This document shows, piece by piece, positions 1 to 6,518 of a stretch of 13,103 nucleotides of DNA. This stretch comes from Anaerolinea sp. (GTDB lineage Bacteria > Chloroflexota > Anaerolineae > JAAEKA01). The notes beneath the pieces are model-generated. The model did no database searches and was not told where the DNA came from. It saw nothing but the letters and a program-made list of their open reading frames with translations. Position 1 is the first letter of the stretch; every line of letters begins with the position of its first letter. Where the stretch lies: positions 1-13,103 of the forward strand of contig JACSRL010000309.1 in assembly GCA_014879765.1 (NCBI GenBank). Direction: 5' to 3'. The translations under genes and the position numbers were made by a program.

Positions 1-118
1 GCAGCGCAGCCAACAGCCGCGGGCCGCGGGTCAGCAGCGAATCGGTCGATTCGGGGGTGGTGATGAGCAATGTTCGAACTTGACGGTGCTCCACGGGGTT
101 CAATCTTCCTTGCTTCAC
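1..118 (-). CDS. SF2 (Lhr-like) helicase, 5' part of frame; truncated by window edge and probably lacking its N-terminus
   Basis: This is an open frame of 39 codons running off the left edge. The first possible start is GTG at 118-116, forming a GTGA overlap with the PIN gene stop; a second GTG lies at codon 9. Residues 17-29 read LLITTPESTDSLL, followed by TRGPRLLAAL. That matches motif Ib (TTPES) of Lhr-type superfamily 2 helicases, normally followed by a DEAH/DExH box just beyond the window. In that family motif Ib lies well over 100 residues into the protein, after Walker A and motif Ia. Those earlier parts are absent here: the preceding sequence is the PIN gene. The product is therefore either an N-terminally truncated helicase, coupled to the PIN gene, or a pseudogene remnant. 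Helicases of this type accompany DUF2791 ATPases, which agrees with genes 1830-4596. With only 39 codons visible the family call is tentative. Confidence 0.5.
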   Translation of the reverse strand, partial: MKQGRLNPVEHRQVRTLLITTPESTDSLLTRGPRLLAAL

Positions 119-549
119 AACAAGGCTTCAAGCTCGACAGTGCTCATGCGCGCCGGCACGAGCGCGAAGTGACTCCCTTTCTCCTCCGTCACCAGCGTGT
201 AGCCTGACGAGCGCGCCACCGCGCATAGCACAATATCGAAGCGATGCGTCCGCCAGGTGTCCTCGGTCGCACCCTCCTGGCGCAGTTGCAGCCAGATCTC
301 AGCCACTGTCTCGGCATGTTCGGCCACCAAGGGCAGCAGCTCAAAGCGGGCATCGGCGATGAACTGACGCACCACGTCAATGGCGAAGCTGCCGCCGTAG
401 TGCTCGGCGATTTGCCTGATCCGTTCGGCATGCACCAGCGTGGGGATGTAGACCTTCACATCGCCTGCCGCAATGCGCGCTGACAAGCGCCGGCACAGGT
501 CGCGATTCCACAACACGTTGGTGTCGAGGATCAACGCCGTGGGCTTCAT
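115..549 (-). CDS. PIN-domain ribonuclease (VapC-like fold)
   Basis: This 144-aa protein has the size and layout of a single PIN domain, a metal-dependent RNase fold. The acidic residues expected for Mg/Mn binding are visible: D9 in LILDTN at the end of strand 1, E42 in VHAERIRQ, D105 in RFDIVLCAVA, and E122/E123 in LVTEEKG, where many family members have Asp. The start is ATG at 549-547, which overlaps the TGA of the upstream ATPase gene as ATGA, so translation is probably coupled. No VapB-like antitoxin is visible; the partner is the large ATPase instead. I infer that this is the nuclease effector of a two-gene ATPase/PIN module. Target RNA is unknown. The alternative is a non-toxic PIN protein of RNA metabolism, but the neighbourhood argues against housekeeping. 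Confidence 0.8.
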   Translation of the reverse strand: MKPTALILDTNVLWNRDLCRRLSARIAAGDVKVYIPTLVHAERIRQIAEHYGGSFAIDVVRQFIADARFELLPLVAEHAETVAEIWLQLRQEGATEDTWRTHRFDIVLCAVARSSGYTLVTEEKGSHFALVPARMSTVELEALL

Positions 550-1808
550 GATGCGCCGTTGTTCGCGACCAGTGGCTGCAGCTCACGGGCGATTTCCTCA
601 GCCCGGCGCAGCTCCCAGTGGCCGGCTTCGTTGCGCACAAAGACGACCATGTCCCCGCGTCGCAGATCGAGGTCGGCGATCAGGCGGTCATACAACTGAA
701 CTTGATTCAGCGAATTGACCCGCGCACCGGTCTCCGGCCCCAAAGGCGCGACAGCGAAATGAGCGCTCCAGTCTTGCGAAGTGGTTCGCTTGACCTGGGT
801 GTGGCCGCTTTCGTCGAGGGTCACGTCGTAGAAGTTCTCGCTGAACTCGAAATAAGGCGAATGGGTAGAGATGAATATCTGCTTGAGGCCGATCGCCGGG
901 TCGCGCATCAGCAAGCGCAGGGCGATCATCAGATCCTGCTGCCATTGAGGCGACAGATTCATCTCCGGTTCCTCCAGGGCCACGATGGGGAAATCGTTGA
1001 GGAAGACCTGGCCCAAGACCAGCAGCAGTTGCCGCGCTCCCGACCCAAGATTGTCGAGGGGCAGACGCCCCTGGGGCCGTATAAAGCCGATATCGATCTG
1101 ATCGGTCGCCTGATCCAACGCCACATCCAGCTCGCCCAGCAGGAACGGCGGTTCAGCCAACACGGATTTGATGGCAGCGAAACGCTTCTTCTGCTGAAGG
1201 TCGGCGCTCAGATAGGCGTAGAACAGCGCTTTCTTGAGATTGCCATGGTGGATCGCCCCGGTGAGCGCCTCGCGGTTGCGCGCTTCAGCCTGAAAACGCC
1301 GTTCGGCTGCAATCACATGGATAGACGGAACGATCGCTGCCAAATCCTTCGGATGTAGACCAACCTCACTCCCATCTTCCCACCAGGCTACGCTGCTTGT
1401 GGAAACCCGGTCGCCTTGCAGTTCGATCTTGACCTGGCTGGTCAATTGCACAGTTCCCCGGTCCAGATACTTCATGCGTGCGCCAACCACGTCCGCAATG
1501 CGTCGCTCAAGACGATCACGAGGTAGCTCGCTGCTATCAATGACCAGACCGACTTCCACACTCAATTCAGCGGTTCCGCCAAGGCTGAACAGATATGCGC
1601 CAAAATCACGCATGAATTCATCGACAGGCTGCGCCGATCTGGGCGACGCAGAAACGGCCAGAAATCGTTGCCAAAGACAAAGCGCCTCGAAAATGTTGGA
1701 CTTGCCCACATCGTTCAGACCAAAGAAGACGTTGATGTCCGACAAGCTATCGACACCGATGTCCGCGATGTTCTTGAAGCCTTGGATCCTAAACCGAGTG
1801 AGTCGCAT
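546..1808 (-). CDS. OLD/RecF-like ABC-type AAA ATPase (AAA_15/AAA_21 type), partner of PIN nuclease
   Basis: This 420-aa ATPase starts with the typical MRLTRFRIQGFKN opening strand of RecF/OLD-like proteins. Walker A is G30-LNDVGKS-37. An ABC-type signature LGSGARQ lies near residue 255, Walker B with catalytic glutamates is IVALEEPEMNL (E279, E280), and the H-loop is STHSPY with H316. The middle is a short helical insert rather than a long SMC coiled coil. There is no TOPRIM domain at the C-terminus, so it is not a complete OLD nuclease; the nuclease is supplied in trans by the overlapping PIN gene. Such small ABC-type ATPases occur in paired phage-defence systems (for example AriA of PARIS, paired with a TOPRIM nuclease), where they act as sensors. 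Its base composition is visibly less GC-rich than its neighbours: 29/60 GC at 1561-1620 and 35/60 at 1201-1260, against 43/60 at 4141-4200. This suggests a separate origin. Confidence 0.85.
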   Translation of the reverse strand: MRLTRFRIQGFKNIADIGVDSLSDINVFFGLNDVGKSNIFEALCLWQRFLAVSASPRSAQPVDEFMRDFGAYLFSLGGTAELSVEVGLVIDSSELPRDRLERRIADVVGARMKYLDRGTVQLTSQVKIELQGDRVSTSSVAWWEDGSEVGLHPKDLAAIVPSIHVIAAERRFQAEARNREALTGAIHHGNLKKALFYAYLSADLQQKKRFAAIKSVLAEPPFLLGELDVALDQATDQIDIGFIRPQGRLPLDNLGSGARQLLLVLGQVFLNDFPIVALEEPEMNLSPQWQQDLMIALRLLMRDPAIGLKQIFISTHSPYFEFSENFYDVTLDESGHTQVKRTTSQDWSAHFAVAPLGPETGARVNSLNQVQLYDRLIADLDLRRGDMVVFVRNEAGHWELRRAEEIARELQPLVANNGAS

Positions 1809-1816
1809 CGGATCTT

Positions 1817-1823
1817 ACCTCCT
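1817..1823 (-). promoter_or_regulatory. Strong ribosome binding site for the OLD-like ATPase gene
   Basis: On the minus strand the sequence is AGGAGGT, 8 nt before the ATG at 1808-1806 and only a few bases after the TAA of the preceding gene (1832-1830). It is the best Shine-Dalgarno sequence in the window. It fixes the start and shows that the ATPase/PIN pair carries its own efficient translation signal rather than depending on coupling to the upstream ATPase. Confidence 0.8.
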
Positions 1824-1829
1824 GCGTAA

Positions 1830-3233
1830 TTAGCGCATCTGCTGCCGCAGCTCATCCAGCAGCGCGGTCACTTCGTAGTCGGGGTAGAGATAGAGCAGGT
1901 CGAACAGCTCCACCGTCAGCCGCACGACGCCGCGGATGCTGAGGCGGCCGTTGCGCATGCCCAGCGCCAGATGCTCGGCCGCGGCCCGGCGCACCTGGCG
2001 CTGCCGCTCGTCCACGGCGTAGCCGTAGGCCTGGCTGTGGTAGCCCATCACCGTCTGCATGAACTGGCCGATCTCCTGGGCCGAGTGGTGTGGCTCCAGG
2101 GTGAGCACGTGGCCGTCGTCCAGCCAGCTCTCCAGCGGCAGCCGGTTCTCGCTGCGGGTGACGGTGAAGAGGAAGAAGAGCGACTGGCGATCCTCGTAGG
2201 CCGGCGGGTAGTCGCGCCAGCGGTGCTGCGGCAGCATGGCCGGCGTGATGCGCGTCTGCCGCTCCTGCAAGGCGGCGTAGATCACCGCGCTGAAGAACTC
2301 GTCGGCCCTGGGGCGCTGATAGGGGGCCAGCAGCGAGTAGCTCTCAGCCTCGTCGATCAGCACGCTCAGCCCGCTGTAGCCGGCCAGCCGGGCCAGCACG
2401 CTGACGCCGCTGAGCAGATAGGCCATCTGCCGGCCGTTGTGGCCCACGGTGTAGATGCTGGGAAACTTGACCCCGCGCGGCGCGGCCTTGGCCAAGGCCG
2501 GGGTGCGCCGGCCGCCCATCAGCCACTCGCGCCAGGCCTTGCGCTGCCGCGAGGAGGAGGTGCTCTGGATGGCGTAGAGTCCCACGTCCAGCGGGTCGTT
2601 TTGCAGCGGGGTGGCCGTCCAGAGCTGCTCGCGCCAGCGGGGCGCGGCCAGCGCCTTCTCCACCAGCGGCTCGATGCCGCGCTCGTCGCTGTCCGGGTAG
2701 CGCAGGCCGTGCAGCAGGCTGCTGTAGATCGCCACGCCGCGGTGGGCCGGCGTCTCGCCCAGGTCCAGGCTGGTGACGGCTGTCAGGAAATTGCGCTCCA
2801 GCGCCTCGCGCGCGGCCAGCTCCACCAGGTGAGTCTTGCCGAAGCCGTACTCGCCGATCACCGCCCGCACCGCGCCCCCCTCGCTGTGCGCCGCGGCCAG
2901 GCCGGAAGCCAGGCTGGCCCGCTCGCTCTCCAGGCCGATGGTCAGCGCCTTGATGTGCTGCGCGGGGGCCACGCCGACCCGCAGCGCCTCCAGCAGTTGG
3001 CGCGCCCCATATTGGTCAGGCGGCATCGGCTGTGTGTCCAGCGCCGGCAGCGGCGCGGCCGGCGTCAAGCGCACCTCGCCCTGGCCCACGAACTCCTGGC
3101 GCGGCCGGCGGAAGCGCAGCCCGCCGTCGAAGCGCACCAGCCACTCGCTGCCGTTGCGGTACAGCGCAACAATCACCCCGCGCCCAAACTGCGGATGCTC
3201 GACCGTGTCGCCGATGCGTTTGGAATTAACCAT
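1830..3233 (-). CDS. DUF2791/BrxD-like ATP-binding protein with N-terminal tudor-like domain
   Basis: This 467-aa protein has two parts. Residues 8-40 (GDTVEHPQFGRG to VRFDGG) resemble the small beta-barrel, tudor-like module found at the C-terminus of UvrD/PcrA-type helicases. Residues from about 70 onward form a DUF2791-type P-loop ATPase: Walker A G127-EYGFGKT-134, Walker B SVLIDEAES with D294/E295, and a sensor-like strand FLFTVT further on. DUF2791 includes BrxD of type 2 BREX and stand-alone relatives that travel with Lhr-type helicases. The start is secure: an in-frame TGA immediately precedes the ATG at 3233, inside the heptamer array. No good Shine-Dalgarno is visible. It belongs to the same operon as the paralogous ATPase at 3319-4596, and I infer that the two form a hetero-oligomeric motor. 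It is much shorter than BrxC, which makes BrxC unlikely. Confidence 0.75.
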   Translation of the reverse strand: MVNSKRIGDTVEHPQFGRGVIVALYRNGSEWLVRFDGGLRFRRPRQEFVGQGEVRLTPAAPLPALDTQPMPPDQYGARQLLEALRVGVAPAQHIKALTIGLESERASLASGLAAAHSEGGAVRAVIGEYGFGKTHLVELAAREALERNFLTAVTSLDLGETPAHRGVAIYSSLLHGLRYPDSDERGIEPLVEKALAAPRWREQLWTATPLQNDPLDVGLYAIQSTSSSRQRKAWREWLMGGRRTPALAKAAPRGVKFPSIYTVGHNGRQMAYLLSGVSVLARLAGYSGLSVLIDEAESYSLLAPYQRPRADEFFSAVIYAALQERQTRITPAMLPQHRWRDYPPAYEDRQSLFFLFTVTRSENRLPLESWLDDGHVLTLEPHHSAQEIGQFMQTVMGYHSQAYGYAVDERQRQVRRAAAEHLALGMRNGRLSIRGVVRLTVELFDLLYLYPDYEVTALLDELRQQMR

Positions 3234-3252
3234 TCACCAATTCACCATTCAC

Positions 3253-3315
3253 CAATTGACAATTGACAATTGACAATTGACAATTGACAATTGCCAATTG
3301 CCAATTGCCAATTGA
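3253..3315. repeat. Heptanucleotide tandem array (CAATTGA/CAATTGC, nine units) between two ATPase genes
   Basis: Nine contiguous 7-bp units run CAATTGA five times (3253-3287), CAATTGC three times (3288-3308) and CAATTGA once (3309-3315). Degenerate units (ATTCACC, AATTCACC) extend to about 3231, so the array reaches the ATG of the downstream ATPase gene. Every unit contains the palindrome CAATTG. The array fills the 85-bp gap between the TAA at 3319-3321 and the ATG at 3231-3233, the only substantial gap inside the operon. Similar heptameric short tandem repeats are known from filamentous cyanobacteria. Being AT-rich in a GC-rich genome, it could slip in replication or alter the leader of the downstream gene. 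It is not a CRISPR, because there are no spacers. Confidence 0.95.
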
Positions 3316-3318
3316 CCA

Positions 3319-4596
3319 TTAATACGGCGGCGTCTCGCCGCCGCTCAGATCATCCACCTGCCCGCGGATGATGGCGATGGCCTCTACCTCGGCCAGCACA
3401 TGCTCGCCGGCCGCGTGCTGGCGAGCCAGCTCGCTGACAAAGGCCTTGACGAAGAGCCGGCGGTGGCTGATGTCCAGGAAGACATCGCGCGCCACGTTGG
3501 CCAGGATCGCGGCGTTGGCATACTGCACCTTGTGATCCAACTGCGCGCCAAAGGCCAGCTCGTAGATCGGGATCAGCTTCTCGCCGATGGCCAGCAGCAG
3601 GTCAGCCTCGGCCAGGTCCAGGTGATCCAGGCTGATCTGCGGGCTGAAATGGTTGATGCGGCTGAAGCGGCCGGGGGTGCGGATGCGCTGCTGCAAGGCC
3701 GGGTAGCGCGGCACGACATCGTTGATGAACTGGGGCGGCACGGCGTAGACGAACATCGCGCCCGGCATCTCATCGCGGCAGCGGTCGATCACCTCGCGCA
3801 GGTTGTCGGTGGCCAGCTTCTCCGCCTTGCCGCCGATGCTGGCCATGCGGTCCACCTCGTCGAAGAGCAGGATCAGCCCGCTGTAGGAGAGGGCGCGGAT
3901 CACCTGGGCCAGCGAGCGCAACATGCGGAAGGCATTGGACTTGCCGATCTTGCCGGCCACCCCCAGCTCGCGCAGCACCTGGGTATCGGCTGGCGTGGTG
4001 GCCACGCCCATCAGCCAGCGGGTCAGGCTCTCCAGCCGCTCCTCCTGGTCGCGGATCAGCGCCTCGAAATAGGCCAGCACCGCGTTCTTGTAGGCCAGGC
4101 TGTCCACCGTGGCCAGCTCCAGGGTGTCCACCAGGGCGCGGTAGTTGGGATGGCCGGCCGTCTCCAGGCTCAGCGGGCCGCCCACCACCCGCTGCAACGT
4201 GCCCTCCAGAAAGCGCGGCAGGCCATATTCGTCGGTCGCGCTTTCGTCGGTTTCATGCCAGATCAGGTTGCGCGCCACGGCCGCGTAGACCGCGCGCTGA
4301 TCGTTGTAGGGGGTCTCCACCGGGCTGAGGTCCACCTTGCTGACCGCAAAGCCCCGCTCCCAGGCCAGGTCGCGCAGGCAGTAGAGGAAGTGCGACTTGC
4401 CGCTGCCGTAGTCGCCGATGACCATCTTGTAGGCCGCGCCGCCATCTTGCAGGTAGGAGGAGAAATAAAACTGATCCAGCGCATCCAGCAGCGACTGGTT
4501 GCCGGCGTTGAAATACTGCACGCCCTTGACCGGCGGCGTGCCGCTGCTGCCCAGCACCTCGACGATCTGGCGGGCCAGGGAGGGGGTTAGTGGCAT
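3319..4596 (-). CDS. DUF2791/BrxD-like ATP-binding protein
   Basis: This 425-aa P-loop ATPase has Walker A at G61-DYGSGKS-68, in the sentence VIGDYGSGKSHFLY that is typical of BrxC/BrxD-type proteins. Walker B is LILLFDEVDRM with D246/E247, followed by a sensor-type strand AMFVYAVPP. A helical C-terminal lobe contains ISHRRLFVKAF. No tudor-like module is present, unlike the paralogue at 1830-3233. The two share the plan but differ clearly in sequence, so they are not a recent duplication. The ATG at 4596-4594 lies 3 bp after the TAA of the 285-aa gene, with GGAG at 4603-4606 as ribosome binding site, so the genes are cotranscribed. I infer a DNA-associated motor in an antiphage or DNA-processing complex with the helicase. 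Membership of a complete BREX locus is not supported, since no PglZ, methyltransferase or BrxL gene is in view. Confidence 0.8.
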   Translation of the reverse strand: MPLTPSLARQIVEVLGSSGTPPVKGVQYFNAGNQSLLDALDQFYFSSYLQDGGAAYKMVIGDYGSGKSHFLYCLRDLAWERGFAVSKVDLSPVETPYNDQRAVYAAVARNLIWHETDESATDEYGLPRFLEGTLQRVVGGPLSLETAGHPNYRALVDTLELATVDSLAYKNAVLAYFEALIRDQEERLESLTRWLMGVATTPADTQVLRELGVAGKIGKSNAFRMLRSLAQVIRALSYSGLILLFDEVDRMASIGGKAEKLATDNLREVIDRCRDEMPGAMFVYAVPPQFINDVVPRYPALQQRIRTPGRFSRINHFSPQISLDHLDLAEADLLLAIGEKLIPIYELAFGAQLDHKVQYANAAILANVARDVFLDISHRRLFVKAFVSELARQHAAGEHVLAEVEAIAIIRGQVDDLSGGETPPY

Positions 4597-4599
4597 GGG

Positions 4600-5457
4600 T
4601 TACTCCGTCGCAAAGGTCAGATCCGAGTAATACTCGCCGTCCAGCGCGCTCTGCGGCAGCCAGATGCTGCGCATCAGGTTGTCGGCCTGGCTCTTGGTGG
4701 CCACGCCCAGGCGCAGATACTGGATCTTGCCCTCGGCCTCGACGGTGGGCGCGGCCTGGGCCAACACCAGATCGCGCACGAAATGGGCCCGCTCATAGTC
4801 CTTGAAGGTGCTGCGCGCCGGGCTGTTCCAGAAGCGGGCCGACTGGCGATTGAGCGTCACCTGGCTGTAGATCTCGACGATGTTGATGCGCTTGCCGGCC
4901 GGCGCCTTCTGGCGTTTGGTCAGTTGATCCTGCCAGGCCCGATAGATCTCAGCCACAAAGGCGGGCGTGTCGATGGTGCGCTGGATGACCGCCTTCTGCT
5001 GCTGGTCGTAGGCCTTGACCAGCGCGTCCAGCGACAGCGGCAGTGGCTTGGTCAGCGCCTCGCGGCCGTAGAACCACTGCGCCTTGCGCGCGCCCATGTC
5101 GATCTGCAAAGCCAGCGAATCGACCACCAGCGTGGGGGGCCGGCCCTGCACCTCCTGGCCGCGGCGCTGGAAGACCTGCTTCAGATCGCGGGCAAACTCG
5201 AAGGCCAGGCTGTTCAGCCCCTCCTGCGTCTGCTCGGCGAAAGCTGCCGTCGCGCCGGTCAGCGCCGGATCGTCCAGCGCGGCCGCGGCCTCTTGCAATT
5301 TGCCCAGGTGCTTGTGCATGGCGATGGCGTCCAGCGTCTCCTCGCTGGCCAGCGCAGTCGCCCGCTTGAGCGCCGCCACGGCGCTGTGCAGGGCGTGGTA
5401 CTGCGGCTCCAGAGCCGCCTGGGCAGTCTGAAGCTGGGAAAGAAGGACGGAATTCAT
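4600..5457 (-). CDS. Uncharacterised helical protein, first gene of the DUF2791 ATPase operon
   Basis: I do not recognise this 285-aa protein. The first 100 residues are Ala/Leu/Gln-rich and look like several amphipathic helices. The middle has a short beta-like stretch (PPTLVVDSLALQID) and aromatic residues (WFYGREAL), followed by basic helical segments (TKRQKAPAGKR). No signal peptide, membrane segment or Cys/His metal cluster is visible; it is probably cytosolic. The frame can be opened at GTG 5469, but ATG 5457 is preferred because the Shine-Dalgarno GAGGTGA (5466-5472) lies 8 nt before it and covers that GTG. Its position as leader gene, 3 bp ahead of a DUF2791 ATPase, makes it a probable structural or DNA-binding subunit of the same complex. 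No function should be transferred from this alone. Confidence 0.8.
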   Translation of the reverse strand: MNSVLLSQLQTAQAALEPQYHALHSAVAALKRATALASEETLDAIAMHKHLGKLQEAAAALDDPALTGATAAFAEQTQEGLNSLAFEFARDLKQVFQRRGQEVQGRPPTLVVDSLALQIDMGARKAQWFYGREALTKPLPLSLDALVKAYDQQQKAVIQRTIDTPAFVAEIYRAWQDQLTKRQKAPAGKRINIVEIYSQVTLNRQSARFWNSPARSTFKDYERAHFVRDLVLAQAAPTVEAEGKIQYLRLGVATKSQADNLMRSIWLPQSALDGEYYSDLTFATE

Positions 5458-5465
5458 ATAACGAC

Positions 5466-5472
5466 TCACCTC
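5466..5472 (-). promoter_or_regulatory. Ribosome binding site that decides the start of the 285-aa gene
   Basis: Minus-strand GAGGTGA sits 8 nt before the ATG at 5457-5455. Because it overlaps the alternative GTG start at 5469-5467, it argues that the protein begins MNSVLLSQ rather than four residues earlier. Confidence 0.65.
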
Positions 5473-5526
5473 GTGCAGGGGATGGTCTCAGAGAAAAGCG
5501 CAAACAAGGCGCCGGGTGCAGCAATC

Positions 5527-5555
5527 ATTATAGCCACCGCCTGGGTTATTGCCAA
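5527..5555 (-). promoter_or_regulatory. Near-consensus sigma-A promoter of the DUF2791/ATPase/PIN operon
   Basis: On the minus strand a -35 box TTGGCA (5555-5550, 5/6 consensus) is separated by exactly 17 bp from a perfect -10 box TATAAT (5532-5527). Transcription should begin near 5520, giving a leader of about 60 nt before the ATG at 5457. The -35 box overlaps the last codons and stop of the upstream exonuclease gene. No operator palindrome is evident, suggesting constitutive expression. Confidence 0.8.
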
Positions 5556-6418
5556 GTAAAACGGCGGCGGACGGGGAGCTCATCCGCGCCCAGGTCGGCG
5601 CACAGTTGCCGAAATGCAGACCGCGCACCCCGCCAGGCCAGGTCGTCCAGCGTCTCGGCCAGCGGCACATCGCGGCGCAGGGTGGTCAGGCGGCGGTAGA
5701 GCAGCGCATCCTCGCGCTGGGCCGCCAGCGCCGCGGCCAGGCGGCGGGCGCGGCCGGCCGGCAGCGGCCACTGGCTCACGTCGTCCGCAATGGCCTCGAT
5801 GCGGCCGAACTGCGCCAGCACCGCCGCGGCCGATTTAGCGCCCCAGCCAGGGATGCCGGGGATGCCGTCGGCCGCGTCGCCCACCAGCGCCAACCAGTCA
5901 GGAATCGAGGCGGGCGGCACGCCGTATTTGGCCAGCACTGCGGCCTCGTCGTAGACGATCTCCCGGCGACGATCCCAACAGACGACGCGGCTGCCCGTGA
6001 CCAGTTGCGCCAGGTCCTTGTCGGGCGAGCAGACGATGATCTGCGCCACGGCCGGCTCGTCGCGCCAGCGCTCGGCGGCCGTGGCCAGGGCGTCGTCGGC
6101 CTCGAACTCGACCATGGGCCAGACGACGATCCCCAGCGCGGCCACGGCCTCTTCGGCCAGATCGAACTGACCGAGGAGACGGGGATCGATCCCTTCGCCC
6201 GTTTTGTAGCCGGCGAAGAGATCATTGCGAAAGGATTCGACCACGTGGTCGAAGGCGCAGGCCAGATGCGTCACGGCCGGATCCGCCAGCAGCGCGATCA
6301 GGCTGCGCAGCAAGCCCACCGTCGCGCCGACCTCACGGCCATCGGGCGCGGTCTTGGGGGGCGGGCCATAGAAGCCGCGGAACAGTTCGTAGGTGCCGTC
6401 GATCAGGTGGATGTTCAT
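5546..6418 (-). CDS. Stand-alone 5'-3' exonuclease (FEN / PolA N-terminal type)
   Basis: This 290-aa protein has the length of a free 5'-nuclease domain and no polymerase part. Metal-binding acidic residues appear in the expected order: D7 in MNIHLIDGTY, D57 in ACAFDH, E104/E106/D108/D109 in VEFEADDA, D133/D135 in SPDKDLA, and D residues in LVGDAADGIPGIPG. The last of these opens the helix-3-turn-helix DNA-binding motif (GIPGWGAKSAAAVLAQF). YK at 71-72 belongs to the helical arch. The family cleaves 5' flaps and RNA primers in replication and repair. The start is ATG 6418; no clear Shine-Dalgarno or promoter is visible before it. The gene lies upstream of the defence-like operon in the same orientation but is probably a separate unit, because a strong promoter begins at its stop codon. 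Confidence 0.9.
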   Translation of the reverse strand: MNIHLIDGTYELFRGFYGPPPKTAPDGREVGATVGLLRSLIALLADPAVTHLACAFDHVVESFRNDLFAGYKTGEGIDPRLLGQFDLAEEAVAALGIVVWPMVEFEADDALATAAERWRDEPAVAQIIVCSPDKDLAQLVTGSRVVCWDRRREIVYDEAAVLAKYGVPPASIPDWLALVGDAADGIPGIPGWGAKSAAAVLAQFGRIEAIADDVSQWPLPAGRARRLAAALAAQREDALLYRRLTTLRRDVPLAETLDDLAWRGARSAFRQLCADLGADELPVRRRFTWQ

Positions 6419-6440
6419 GGGCGGGACTGGTGAGAAATCT

Positions 6441-6461
6441 GCGTGATGCGTGATGCGTGAG
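6441..6461. repeat. Short heptanucleotide repeat GCGTGAT x3
   Basis: Two exact GCGTGAT units (6441-6454) are followed by GCGTGAG (6455-6461), in the 100-bp gap between the DUF123 gene and the exonuclease gene. The 7-bp period is the same as that of the array at 3253-3315, but the unit is different. Apart from this the gap 6419-6518 shows no recognisable terminator or promoter. Confidence 0.7.
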
Positions 6462-6518
6462 TTTTTTACGGCCAGTCTTGTGTTTCACGGTGCCGGCTGT
6501 CGGGGGGAGGCCGTTGGG

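Noticed and set aside
1971..3266. Long plus-strand open frame (431 codons) opposite the BrxD-like gene.
   Set aside because: Low-complexity His/Gln/Arg/Ala-rich translation typical of the antisense of GC-rich genes; the opposite strand has clear ATPase motifs.
3253..3315. Possible CRISPR or protein-coding repeat.
   Set aside because: The units are 7 bp with no spacers, and stop codons lie in the frames next to the genes.
1830..4596. Complete BREX locus.
   Set aside because: Only BrxD-like ATPases are present; no PglZ, BrxL, BrxC-size ATPase or methyltransferase is seen in the window.
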